Assembly: GCA_013285685.1 (NCBI GenBank)
Contig: JABDHD010000001.1
Coordinates: 1-64,000 of the forward strand
Direction: 5' to 3'
Source of the DNA: Bacteroidota bacterium
GTDB lineage: Bacteria > Bacteroidota > Bacteroidia > Sphingobacteriales > Sphingobacteriaceae
DNA length: 64,000 nucleotides
Part shown: positions 25,929 through 33,820 of the stretch, one piece after another
How positions within the stretch are numbered: the stretch's first letter is position 1
How the letters are laid out: every line of letters starts with the position of its first letter
The notes under the pieces: model-generated
Told to the model about the DNA's origin: nothing
Database searches by the model: none
What the model saw: the letters and a program-made list of their open reading frames with translations, nothing else
Translations under genes and position numbers: made by a program

Positions 25929-27128
25929 ATGAAGAGAATAAAAAAGAGACAATTGGCGGAGATCGCGATCCATATCCTTTTTTGGATAGCGGTTTTCTAT
26001 GCCGTAAATGCGTCAACCAGTTCAGCCATCACCATAAGGATCAGCCGTAATAACAATAACACAGTAATGGAACGCAAAGAAGTATATGCGTTTTTACCTG
26101 CCGCCTACATCACTTTAGGGTTGCTTGGTGTTTTATTTTATGGCAATATTTTATGGCTGTTTAAAAAGATACTCTCCTTTCGTAACAACTTTGCGCGTTT
26201 CGCTATAGCGGCATGTTGGTTTTTGTTGATTTTTGAGATCGATAATGTGGCGATCAATTTGCTAACCCCTCATGACGCTGTCAAATTCGGGTCTCCGCCT
26301 ACCCACCAGTTGGATGCTACTTTCAAATTAAAAAGCGGTCCGCCTGTCCCGCCGCCATTTCAAAAAATCGGGCATGTTGTTCCGGATAATGGGCCTCCCC
26401 ATTTCATAATGGATATGATCGACCGGTCGCAACTGATCTTGTTGCTTCTTTTTTTGGGTATTTTGGGCATCTCCATTGCTTACTTCTTTTTAAAGGAATG
26501 GGCGAAAGCCGATGTTGTACGGGTTAAACTGGAGGCAAACCAATTGAGTACCGAAGTTAAATTCCTGCGCTCGCAAATTAACCCGCACTTCCTGTTCAAC
26601 ACGCTCAATAATTTGTTTTCGATGGCGCAGGGAAAAGGTAATGATGACCTTGCTGACGGTATCTCGAAACTATCGGGCATGATGCGCTATATGATCTATG
26701 ACAGCAATGCCGACAGTGTGCCGTTAAGTAAAGAAATTGAATACCTGGAAGATTGCATCACCCTGAATAAGCTGCGCTATGCCGACAGCGAAGCACAGGT
26801 GAAATTTGATTTTCCGGCGCAGCCAGTCGGCGTTACTATCGCCCCGATGTTGTTTATCCCTTTCGTGGAGAATGCCTTTAAACATGGTGTCGCTATCGGG
26901 CAAACTTCCGCCATCGATATTGGTATCGCTGTTTCAACTCAAAAATTGATCTTTACCTGCGTAAATCCGAAATATAGCACAATAAAAAAGATGGAAGACG
27001 AAAAAAGCGGCATCGGGCTTGAAAATGTAAAACGGCGGCTCGACCTGTTGTACCCCTGCAAACACCAGTTGCAGATCAGCGAAGATAAAGGGAAATATTT
27101 TGTTAAGCTTGAAATCGACCTGCAATGA
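25929..27128 (+). CDS. LytS/YehU-type membrane sensor histidine kinase
   Basis: This 399-residue kinase of the LytS (His_kinase/PF06580) class has four predicted membrane helices: about 12-30, 55-80, 90-110 and 155-180. A His_kinase domain follows with the H-box FLRSQINPHFLFNTLNNL (His in NPHFLFN), then a HATPase_c domain with PFVENAFKHG (N-box) and GIGLENVKRRL (G box). The loop between helices 3 and 4 is Pro-rich. The stop overlaps the LytTR regulator ATG by 4 bp, so the two form a coupled two-component pair. It diverges from the GLPGLI-receptor genes and may control them. The ATG is preferred over the TTG one codon before. Confidence 0.93.
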   Translation: MKRIKKRQLAEIAIHILFWIAVFYAVNASTSSAITIRISRNNNNTVMERKEVYAFLPAAYITLGLLGVLFYGNILWLFKKILSFRNNFARFAIAACWFLLIFEIDNVAINLLTPHDAVKFGSPPTHQLDATFKLKSGPPVPPPFQKIGHVVPDNGPPHFIMDMIDRSQLILLLLFLGILGISIAYFFLKEWAKADVVRVKLEANQLSTEVKFLRSQINPHFLFNTLNNLFSMAQGKGNDDLADGISKLSGMMRYMIYDSNADSVPLSKEIEYLEDCITLNKLRYADSEAQVKFDFPAQPVGVTIAPMLFIPFVENAFKHGVAIGQTSAIDIGIAVSTQKLIFTCVNPKYSTIKKMEDEKSGIGLENVKRRLDLLYPCKHQLQISEDKGKYFVKLEIDLQ

Positions 27129-27817
27129 TCACCTGTATAGCCATTGATGACGAACCCAAGGCCCTGGAAGTGATAGAACGCTATTGCAGAAAAACCACCC
27201 TGGTCGACCTGCGGGCCACCTTTCGTGAACCTGTTAAAGCGATCGAATTTATGAACCGCGAAAAGGTTGACCTTATCTTCCTCGACATCAATATGCCTGA
27301 TATCAGCGGCATGCAGCTGGTGCAAACTTTGTCGCCCCGACCGATGATCATTTTTACCACCGCCTACAGCCATTATGCGGTAGAAAGCTACGACCTGAAC
27401 GCATTGGACTACCTGCTGAAACCCATCACTTTCGAGCGTTTTTTGGCGGCGATAAATAAAGCTGCGGGCACCTTGCCCTCAAAAAGTGGTCTAAGCAATG
27501 AAGATGAGCCTACCGTTTTCATCAAAAGCGGGCCGCAAACTTACCAGGTTAAAATAGCTGATATATTATATTTAGAGAAGGACGGCAACTACATCACTGT
27601 GTTTTTGAAAGATAAAAAGATATTGATCCGTGAAAATATGGGCGATATTTTCGACCTGGTGCCGCAGGCTGATTTTGTGAGGGTGCATAAATCCTACGTG
27701 GTAGCCGTCAAACATATCAGCATGATTGAAGTACACCAGTTAAGTATTGGCGGAACAAAAATCCCGATAGGTAGCACTTACCGCGAGCCGCTTAGGGCAA
27801 GGCTCAGGTTGAAATGA
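27125..27817 (+). CDS. LytTR-family response regulator
   Basis: This 230-residue regulator has an N-terminal receiver domain (acidic pocket DDEP at 8-11, phospho-acceptor Asp in FLDINMPD at about 53, Lys in LLKPI at about 103) and a C-terminal LytTR DNA-binding domain (about 135-230, with ILYLEKDGNYITVF, FVRVHKSYVV and IPIGSTYREPL). LytTR domains bind short direct repeats. It is cotranscribed with the kinase at 25929-27128 by a 4-bp start/stop overlap. Confidence 0.95.
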   Translation: MITCIAIDDEPKALEVIERYCRKTTLVDLRATFREPVKAIEFMNREKVDLIFLDINMPDISGMQLVQTLSPRPMIIFTTAYSHYAVESYDLNALDYLLKPITFERFLAAINKAAGTLPSKSGLSNEDEPTVFIKSGPQTYQVKIADILYLEKDGNYITVFLKDKKILIRENMGDIFDLVPQADFVRVHKSYVVAVKHISMIEVHQLSIGGTKIPIGSTYREPLRARLRLK

Positions 27818-27866
27818 ATTAAAAAAAATTGAGCGATCGGGCGATGTCAGTTGCAGCTTCTTTCGG

Positions 27867-27884
27867 TCCCGATAGCTATCGGGA
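27867..27884. repeat. Perfect 18-bp palindrome TCCCGATAGCTATCGGGA
   Basis: This fully symmetric sequence lies in the 97-bp gap between the convergent LytTR and GH9 genes. It could be a bidirectional terminator stem or a copy of a short interspersed palindrome. There is no long T run after it. Confidence 0.5.
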
Positions 27885-27914
27885 TTACTAACTTTCGGAC
27901 TAATTAACAAGCGT

Positions 27915-30818
27915 TTATTTTTCCCAAACAGCGCCTCTTATTTCCTTCCGTTGCGATAGATCATTATCTGGAACTATCACCGCTACCCAGGGTTCATCAG
28001 GCGAGATGATACGGCCCTTCCATTCAAAAGTTAAAGTGTTCCCCGGTTTTAACTGGATTGTTTTTGAACTGTCGGCAATCATCAAATTATCCATACGGAT
28101 ATTAAAGTGATGCGACCCATTCCCGTTTGCTATTACCCTAATGATAACCTCCCCTGTTGCTGAAACGTCCTTCGAGACTTGATAGCTTAGTAAAGCGCCA
28201 CGACGGCAGTCTAACCGATAAGACGTACCGGGCAAAAAAGTCTGCGTTTGTTCGCCGCCATCGCTGATAACGGTATAGTCACCCTCTGGTACAGTTGTTT
28301 TAAAACGACCTGTTGCCTTATCGGGAGCTACGGTAATGATTTGCTTTGTACTAATTTCTCTAAATATTACAGGCGCAGTTGCCCGCCCCTCAACGGTTGC
28401 CGGCCCTTCTATATCATTTAACAGCCATATCCAATTGGTTACCGGGTGCCCCCATATCTCTTTATAGGTCCACATGCTTTGAACAGGCCAGTAAGGCGCA
28501 TCGTCTTCGCCCCTGGTTTGAATGCCAACCGGTAAAGCGCCGACAATATCGCCCGACGAAGGCGTATATAAAGGCGTAAAATCATATCCTTCGCCATACA
28601 TCGTGCTCTCCGAAAACGGGTTGCGCCCGATGACCCACTCCAGCTGGTGTTCTGCCAGCTGTGCCGAAGCCGGGTCGCCGCGAAGATGCGCGGCGCTTGC
28701 CAGGGCCTGGGCCTGCGGCAGAATAGTGCCCGAATTCCCCCTGTAATCCATCCACACCGGGAACAGGCGCAGGTAATGGCCCTTTCCCAACGGCACTCCC
28801 TTTAGCACTTGTTTGCGAAACGATTCCTTCCTGCTTTCCGGCACGTTCATATACTCCGTATCAACATAAACAGAGGCCGGCGCCATATTATAAGGCGCCG
28901 TGTATTTAGCCATCGTTTTAAGATACTCCGAGTAAAGCGTAACACATGAATACCATTTCATCCAATCGGGATTATCCGGAAATGCATCGCAAAGACCGGT
29001 AAGCGCCATCGTAGGAGCTTGTTCACGGCCGCGGTGGCAATAATGAAGGATTCGGTCTTTAGCTGTGGATGTGTAAAAGAAGCCGGTTACCGGGATGTCC
29101 CAATCCGGGCGTTTGCGCTGCTGGGCATTCATAATCACGGGCGCTAACTTAACCGCCATTTCAGCATACTTTTTATCACCTGTCGCTTTCCACATCGCTA
29201 ATGAACAGAGGATGGCCTGCGACGGCAATTCGTCTTCAACATTATTGGAATCGAAATTACCCCGCCATAAATCCTTAGAAGGTTTAACCGAAGGCATCCC
29301 TTCCGCAGCAAACTCCCAGTCGGCTTTGGCCGTTTCAAGCGCCTTGGCCGCAAACCGGGGATCAATGGCCTTAAATACCCGGTAGCCGATTGCCTCAACC
29401 GAAGCAGCCTCGAAATTTGCCATCGGGGCGTTTTGCGCCGTGGCAACAACATCGTCATCATTGCCAATTATATTGTCAGTCCGGCGGCTGTTGATAGAAC
29501 CAACATCTCGGAAACCATCGCCAAAACGCGTTTTCAACACCCAGTCGAGCCCCCATTTTGCCTCCTCCAGCACACGGTTGTACAAGGCCGGGTTATTATT
29601 CCGCTCATGAAGTTTTTCGGCCATGCTCAACAAAGCATAGGTAATTTCCTCGGTCCCCTCAAAACTTTGCGATAGATCGCCCGCGTCATGCCAGCCGCCA
29701 TTAATAACGATGCGTTTATCTCCGTGTACGCACAGCCAGTCCTGGTGCTCATCGCCATGTACTCCGGGTATTGCCATCCCGCAGCGTTCCGCATAAAAAA
29801 AATTCAGCGCCTTCCAAATCGTCCTTTCATAAACATCAGGGCCGATTCTGAAAGGTTTGGTGGTTACGTTACCAGCCTTTATGATGTATGTTCCAGGGTC
29901 CCTGACCCCGGTAAAATCCATAACCTGGAAATTCCCGATATAGGAACTAAGTTTTTCAATAGGCTTCCTCAGCACTGTCTTTCCGTTCGCCTGGTCAATC
30001 ACGCTGAAATCTTTTGCATTAATATCATTGGCGATTGCACTTTTTTGCGCGCCCGTTTGGTATCCTGTATGGGGGTAAGAGATACGGTCTTTCCATACGT
30101 CCCAACCCTCAATTTTATCGGGATCAACTTTTTCCAACTCAAGCTGATCAAAATAGAAATGGATTTTATCCGCTTCGCCAGGGTAGCTGCCCGACAAACC
30201 GTACGACATTTCAAACGCCGTAATTTTATCCCTGGCTACATTGCTTATTTCCCAAACCACGTGGTTCCATTGATGATTTTTAAGGACAAGGGAAGTTTGG
30301 CCTTCCTGGCCAAAAATCGCCGGCAGTTTTACAGCGCCGTCATTATACAACTGGCAATCGAGCGCGGTGGTATAAAAGCCCGGAAGATCGGGGTATATCC
30401 AAAGTGAAATACGGTTATAGGCGGTCCAGTCCTCGCCGTTAAACAATCGCCTCACACCCGACCGGCCCCATCCGCGCCCGTTTTTAGGGGCCGGGCCGGC
30501 CAGCCTGGCGGGCGTTGTCATCAGCAATGAATGAGCCCCCTCATGAACATTTTGCCCGGACAGTTCGATGGAAGCCACCGAACTGCTTGAATCTGTTGTT
30601 TTTATTACTTTCCGCGCATCGACTATTGCCGTACCGGATGTTGTAAACGAACGCCAGTTATCAAGGCGCTCCATATTATCCAATGTCCGTTTTCTAAAGA
30701 CCTTTTTGTTAAGCCACCGGTATGCGGCGCCGTCCTTAAAATCCGCTTCCATCGGCTTCCGGACAACATTCGGGCCGGTTAAAAAAACCAGGGCGACAGT
30801 AAGGTATAAATATCTCAT
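27915..30818 (-). CDS. Glycoside hydrolase family 9 enzyme with N-terminal CBM-like and Ig domains
   Basis: This 967-residue exported enzyme is related to GH9 endoglucanases and exo-glucosaminidases. After a short hydrophobic N-terminus there is a jelly-roll, carbohydrate-binding-like domain (about 45-225, with WTAYNRISLWIYPDLPG and HWNHVVWEISN-type strands). A CelD_N Ig domain (about 235-330) and the alpha/alpha-barrel (about 335-800) follow. The GH9 motif GGWHDAGDLSQ supplies the catalytic Asp pair, and FSESTMYGEGYDF and EIWGHPVTNWIWLLNDIEGP come near the barrel end. An extra Ig-like C-terminal part (about 810-967) carries GRFKTTVPEGDYTV. It probably cuts beta-glucan-type chains. It is separated by 517 bp from the GH2 gene, so it may be independently transcribed. 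Confidence 0.88.
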   Translation of the reverse strand: MRYLYLTVALVFLTGPNVVRKPMEADFKDGAAYRWLNKKVFRKRTLDNMERLDNWRSFTTSGTAIVDARKVIKTTDSSSSVASIELSGQNVHEGAHSLLMTTPARLAGPAPKNGRGWGRSGVRRLFNGEDWTAYNRISLWIYPDLPGFYTTALDCQLYNDGAVKLPAIFGQEGQTSLVLKNHQWNHVVWEISNVARDKITAFEMSYGLSGSYPGEADKIHFYFDQLELEKVDPDKIEGWDVWKDRISYPHTGYQTGAQKSAIANDINAKDFSVIDQANGKTVLRKPIEKLSSYIGNFQVMDFTGVRDPGTYIIKAGNVTTKPFRIGPDVYERTIWKALNFFYAERCGMAIPGVHGDEHQDWLCVHGDKRIVINGGWHDAGDLSQSFEGTEEITYALLSMAEKLHERNNNPALYNRVLEEAKWGLDWVLKTRFGDGFRDVGSINSRRTDNIIGNDDDVVATAQNAPMANFEAASVEAIGYRVFKAIDPRFAAKALETAKADWEFAAEGMPSVKPSKDLWRGNFDSNNVEDELPSQAILCSLAMWKATGDKKYAEMAVKLAPVIMNAQQRKRPDWDIPVTGFFYTSTAKDRILHYCHRGREQAPTMALTGLCDAFPDNPDWMKWYSCVTLYSEYLKTMAKYTAPYNMAPASVYVDTEYMNVPESRKESFRKQVLKGVPLGKGHYLRLFPVWMDYRGNSGTILPQAQALASAAHLRGDPASAQLAEHQLEWVIGRNPFSESTMYGEGYDFTPLYTPSSGDIVGALPVGIQTRGEDDAPYWPVQSMWTYKEIWGHPVTNWIWLLNDIEGPATVEGRATAPVIFREISTKQIITVAPDKATGRFKTTVPEGDYTVISDGGEQTQTFLPGTSYRLDCRRGALLSYQVSKDVSATGEVIIRVIANGNGSHHFNIRMDNLMIADSSKTIQLKPGNTLTFEWKGRIISPDEPWVAVIVPDNDLSQRKEIRGAVWEK

Positions 30819-31335
30819 CAGGTATAAAGCATTAACGCAAACCGGGTTTAATATACAAGATTAAGGATAAAAGAAACGAAAAAAATTGATCGCCGCTGAT
30901 CTGCTTTTACCTGCCCGTTATCGTTTCTACATCCTCATTAAAAATTCTTTTAAGCGTTTCGCCGCTCAATGCCAGGCCCCGGCCAGTGATAGTTATACAT
31001 ATCCTGCTGATATAAATGCTCATCCGCCATCTCGACTGTGCGGAAGGTGACGCGGAACATCTAAATTTTTTTTTTGGAAATAGCGGTTGGCTGGAATGTC
31101 GCAAAGTCCCCAAAAACTTGATGGCCTGACGGGAAAAGGGATGTGGGTAACAGGAAAAATAAAGTTAGGCAAGGAGCTATGGCCGCCTTATATCGTAATA
31201 ACTGATTCATTTCAGCTAAAAGAGCATAATTTTTCCAGCCCCACCCGACAGGTCAAGGGCGTCTCGCCTCCCATCGAAATAAACGCGCATTGCGCCAGAA
31301 CCCCGGATGGCAACGGTTTTTGACGCCATGAAGTT
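30819..31335. other. Intergenic region between GH9 and GH2 genes
   Basis: This 517-bp stretch holds no gene I can defend. On the minus strand 30950-31060 is a 36-codon frame (MFRVTFRTVEMADEHLYQQD and on to ERRNA) with gene-like composition. It could be a remnant of a deleted coding region. A longer overlapping frame in another phase (30907-31113) and a plus-strand frame (31087-31323) look like chance. The sequence next to 30818 should contain the GH9 promoter. Confidence 0.35.
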
Positions 31336-33780
31336 TTACCGCGTATTAATGGTTATCATCGCGGGAACCAAACCCTCCGCAGAGGCCTTTAAAACAATTT
31401 TTCCGGCCTTGCCTTTCGGCCGTACAATAGCCAGGCATTTGCCTTCAAACGTTTTTCTTTCAGGGCTTTGAAAGCTGGCCAGGTCGGTGGGGTTGGCGTT
31501 GCCGACCGCCGCCAGTTTGCCCGCGCCGCTTATCGCGAAGTGTACAGGTATTTCGGCACAGGGCACTAACTGGTTTTTGTCATCCACTACCGATACCATC
31601 ACATAAGACATATCGTTCCGGCTGTTTTTGATGTTAACACGGTCGGCTTTTAGCAGGATGCGCTTTGGTGCGCCGGCCGTTGTAAACACAATGGTACCGG
31701 TTGCTTTGCCATTTTCGATATTTTCCGCAGTAAGCCTGCCGGGCTGATAAGCGAGTTCAAAAACCGCTGTTATGCTTCCGGCATCAATTTTTTGTTCACC
31801 AATTACTTTCCCGTTTAGCAATAAACGCACCAACGGCGCCCGCGAAAAAACACGTACAATCATTTGCTGACCGTCCATTCCCGGCCATGTCCAGCTTTGC
31901 GACTCATTTGGCCAGCCCCAGCCGCTCACATTTTCAACCATGCCTTTGGGAATAGTTTTGCGCACGGCCATCGCAATGGGCCTGTTACGCCAAACGACGT
32001 CGCGGTACCAGGATTGCGGTTTTTTATTGCCGATCAGGTCGATGTCGCCGCACCATGCATCATACCAGGGCCATCCCAGGAAAAACCGGTTCTTATGCGT
32101 ACTATCCACCGTAGTGTGACCGATAGATGCTTCGCCGATATAGTCAACCGCCGTCCACACAAAATCGCCCAAAATGTAAGGATGCTTTTCCACCATATTC
32201 CAGTTTTCCAGTGCTGCCATCGGATAGGATTCAGTACCCATCATAATCCGTTCAGGATATTTTTGGTGATCGTTTTCGTATTCGTTCAATTGGTAATTGT
32301 AGCCTCCAACATCCAGTTTGGCGTAGGCGCGGGCCGTGGTATCCCATTTGTAGCCAGGGTGGTCCCAAAAGTGGCATATGGCTTCGGTAACCGGGCGTGT
32401 TGGGTCAAGCCGGTGTACCTCGGCCGCCAGTTGCCCGGTAATTCTTAATCCGGAACTATCTGCCCGTTCATTAACTTCATTGCCGATGCTCCAGAAAATA
32501 ACCGAGGGGTGGTTGCGGTCCCGCAACAGCATGGCATCCAGGTCTTTTTTCCACCACTTGTCAAAATACAGGTGATAGTCCTCCGGGTTTTTACCCCTTT
32601 CCCAGCAATCAAATGCTTCGTCGATCACCAGCATACCAAGGCGGTCGCAGGCATCGAGCAATTGCCGTGAGGGTGGATTGTGGCTGGTACGGATGGCATT
32701 AAAGCCATTTTGCTTCAGCAGTTCTATCTTCCGCTCTTCAGCCCGGTCAACGGCAGCCGAGCCAAGTGGTCCATCGTCGTGGTGCATACAGCCGCCTTTT
32801 AGCAATACCCTTTTGCCATTCAGCGTTAACCCGCCAGCCACATCTACATGAACAGTGCGGATGCCAAACGATGTCTCAACACGGTCGACGATCTTATCCC
32901 CGCGCTTAACCTCCGTAATTGCTTTATAAAGATGTGGGTTTTCAACCGACCATAAAACAGGGTGAGGGATATTGATCGTTTGGGAATCGGTAATAGTGGT
33001 ATCGCGTTGTAAAACCAATTTTTTTTGCACCTGAGTTGCGGTATGAGACTGCGGGTCTATGACTGTGGTCACCAGGTTGAAACCGTTTTGCTCGTTTTGT
33101 TTATTGCTGATGGCAGATTTAACGGCAATGGCAGCGTTGTTTTTAGAAACGGAGCCAGTGGTGATGTAAACGCCCCATGGCGCTACCCGCACCGGGTTAG
33201 TAACGGTTAGCCAAACATGCCGGTAAATGCCCGAGCCGCTATACCAACGCGAGGTTTTACCCACGTTCCTCACCCTTACTGCCAGTAAATTTTCCTGGCC
33301 GGCGGGGTTCAGGTACGCTGTCAGATCGTAATAAAACGGTGTATAGCCATAAGGGTGGTTGCCCAAATGATGCCCGTTTAGCCAAACATCCGAATTCATA
33401 TAAACCCCGTCGAAATCGATACTGACCAGTTTGTCTTGACTTTCTTTGCCTAAAACAAACCTTTTGCGGTACCAGCCTGTCCCACCATCGGTAAACCCGG
33501 TTGGTGAGCTGCCAACTGCGTTTTTATCAAATGGGCCGATGATCTCGCCGGGTTTTTGGTTTGGCAGGTCTTCGATGCTCCAATCGTGCGGTAAATCAAC
33601 CTTTCTCCATTTATGATCGTCGTAGCTAACCTGCTCCGCGTCGGAAATACTGTCTTTAATAAAAAGCCAACGGTCATCAAAAGGAATGGTGCGCGATGCG
33701 ATCGAACCGCCATTTTTCTTCGTTTGCGCGTATGCTCCGGCAACAGCCAGCATCAGGCAAATAAATAGTCCTTTTTTCAT
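31336..33780 (-). CDS. Secreted GH2 beta-galactosidase-type glycosidase
   Basis: This 814-residue exported enzyme has a signal peptide ending near AYAQ. The N-terminal sugar-binding jelly roll (about 25-200) contains DLPHDWSIED, FDGVYMNSDVWLNGHHLGNHPYGYTPF and GSGIYRHVWL. An Ig domain and the TIM barrel follow (about 300-600), then C-terminal Ig domains including a DUF4982-like part. In the barrel the acid/base Glu is in SIGNEVNERAD and the nucleophile Glu is in MMGTESYP. It acts on beta-galactosides or related beta-glycosides. I use the ATG at 33778-33780; two codons upstream is only a TTG. It lies 40 bp after the GH3 stop, in the same operon. Confidence 0.93.
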   Translation of the reverse strand: MKKGLFICLMLAVAGAYAQTKKNGGSIASRTIPFDDRWLFIKDSISDAEQVSYDDHKWRKVDLPHDWSIEDLPNQKPGEIIGPFDKNAVGSSPTGFTDGGTGWYRKRFVLGKESQDKLVSIDFDGVYMNSDVWLNGHHLGNHPYGYTPFYYDLTAYLNPAGQENLLAVRVRNVGKTSRWYSGSGIYRHVWLTVTNPVRVAPWGVYITTGSVSKNNAAIAVKSAISNKQNEQNGFNLVTTVIDPQSHTATQVQKKLVLQRDTTITDSQTINIPHPVLWSVENPHLYKAITEVKRGDKIVDRVETSFGIRTVHVDVAGGLTLNGKRVLLKGGCMHHDDGPLGSAAVDRAEERKIELLKQNGFNAIRTSHNPPSRQLLDACDRLGMLVIDEAFDCWERGKNPEDYHLYFDKWWKKDLDAMLLRDRNHPSVIFWSIGNEVNERADSSGLRITGQLAAEVHRLDPTRPVTEAICHFWDHPGYKWDTTARAYAKLDVGGYNYQLNEYENDHQKYPERIMMGTESYPMAALENWNMVEKHPYILGDFVWTAVDYIGEASIGHTTVDSTHKNRFFLGWPWYDAWCGDIDLIGNKKPQSWYRDVVWRNRPIAMAVRKTIPKGMVENVSGWGWPNESQSWTWPGMDGQQMIVRVFSRAPLVRLLLNGKVIGEQKIDAGSITAVFELAYQPGRLTAENIENGKATGTIVFTTAGAPKRILLKADRVNIKNSRNDMSYVMVSVVDDKNQLVPCAEIPVHFAISGAGKLAAVGNANPTDLASFQSPERKTFEGKCLAIVRPKGKAGKIVLKASAEGLVPAMITINTR

Positions 33781-33820
33781 GATCAACAGGTTTTGAATCT
33801 AAAGATAGGGCTTAGGCCGG

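Noticed and set aside
29688-30407. 239-codon plus-strand ORF opposite the GH9 gene
   Set aside because: It lies fully antisense inside a clear GH9 coding region, its protein has no recognisable domain, and its composition mirrors the codons of the real gene.
31087-31323. 78-codon plus-strand ORF in the GH9-GH2 gap
   Set aside because: There is no signal, domain or coding-like composition, and it overlaps nothing that suggests an operon. Chance is more likely.
31864-32448. 194-codon plus-strand ORF opposite the GH2 gene
   Set aside because: It is an antisense shadow of the GH2 catalytic domain and has no domain pattern of its own.
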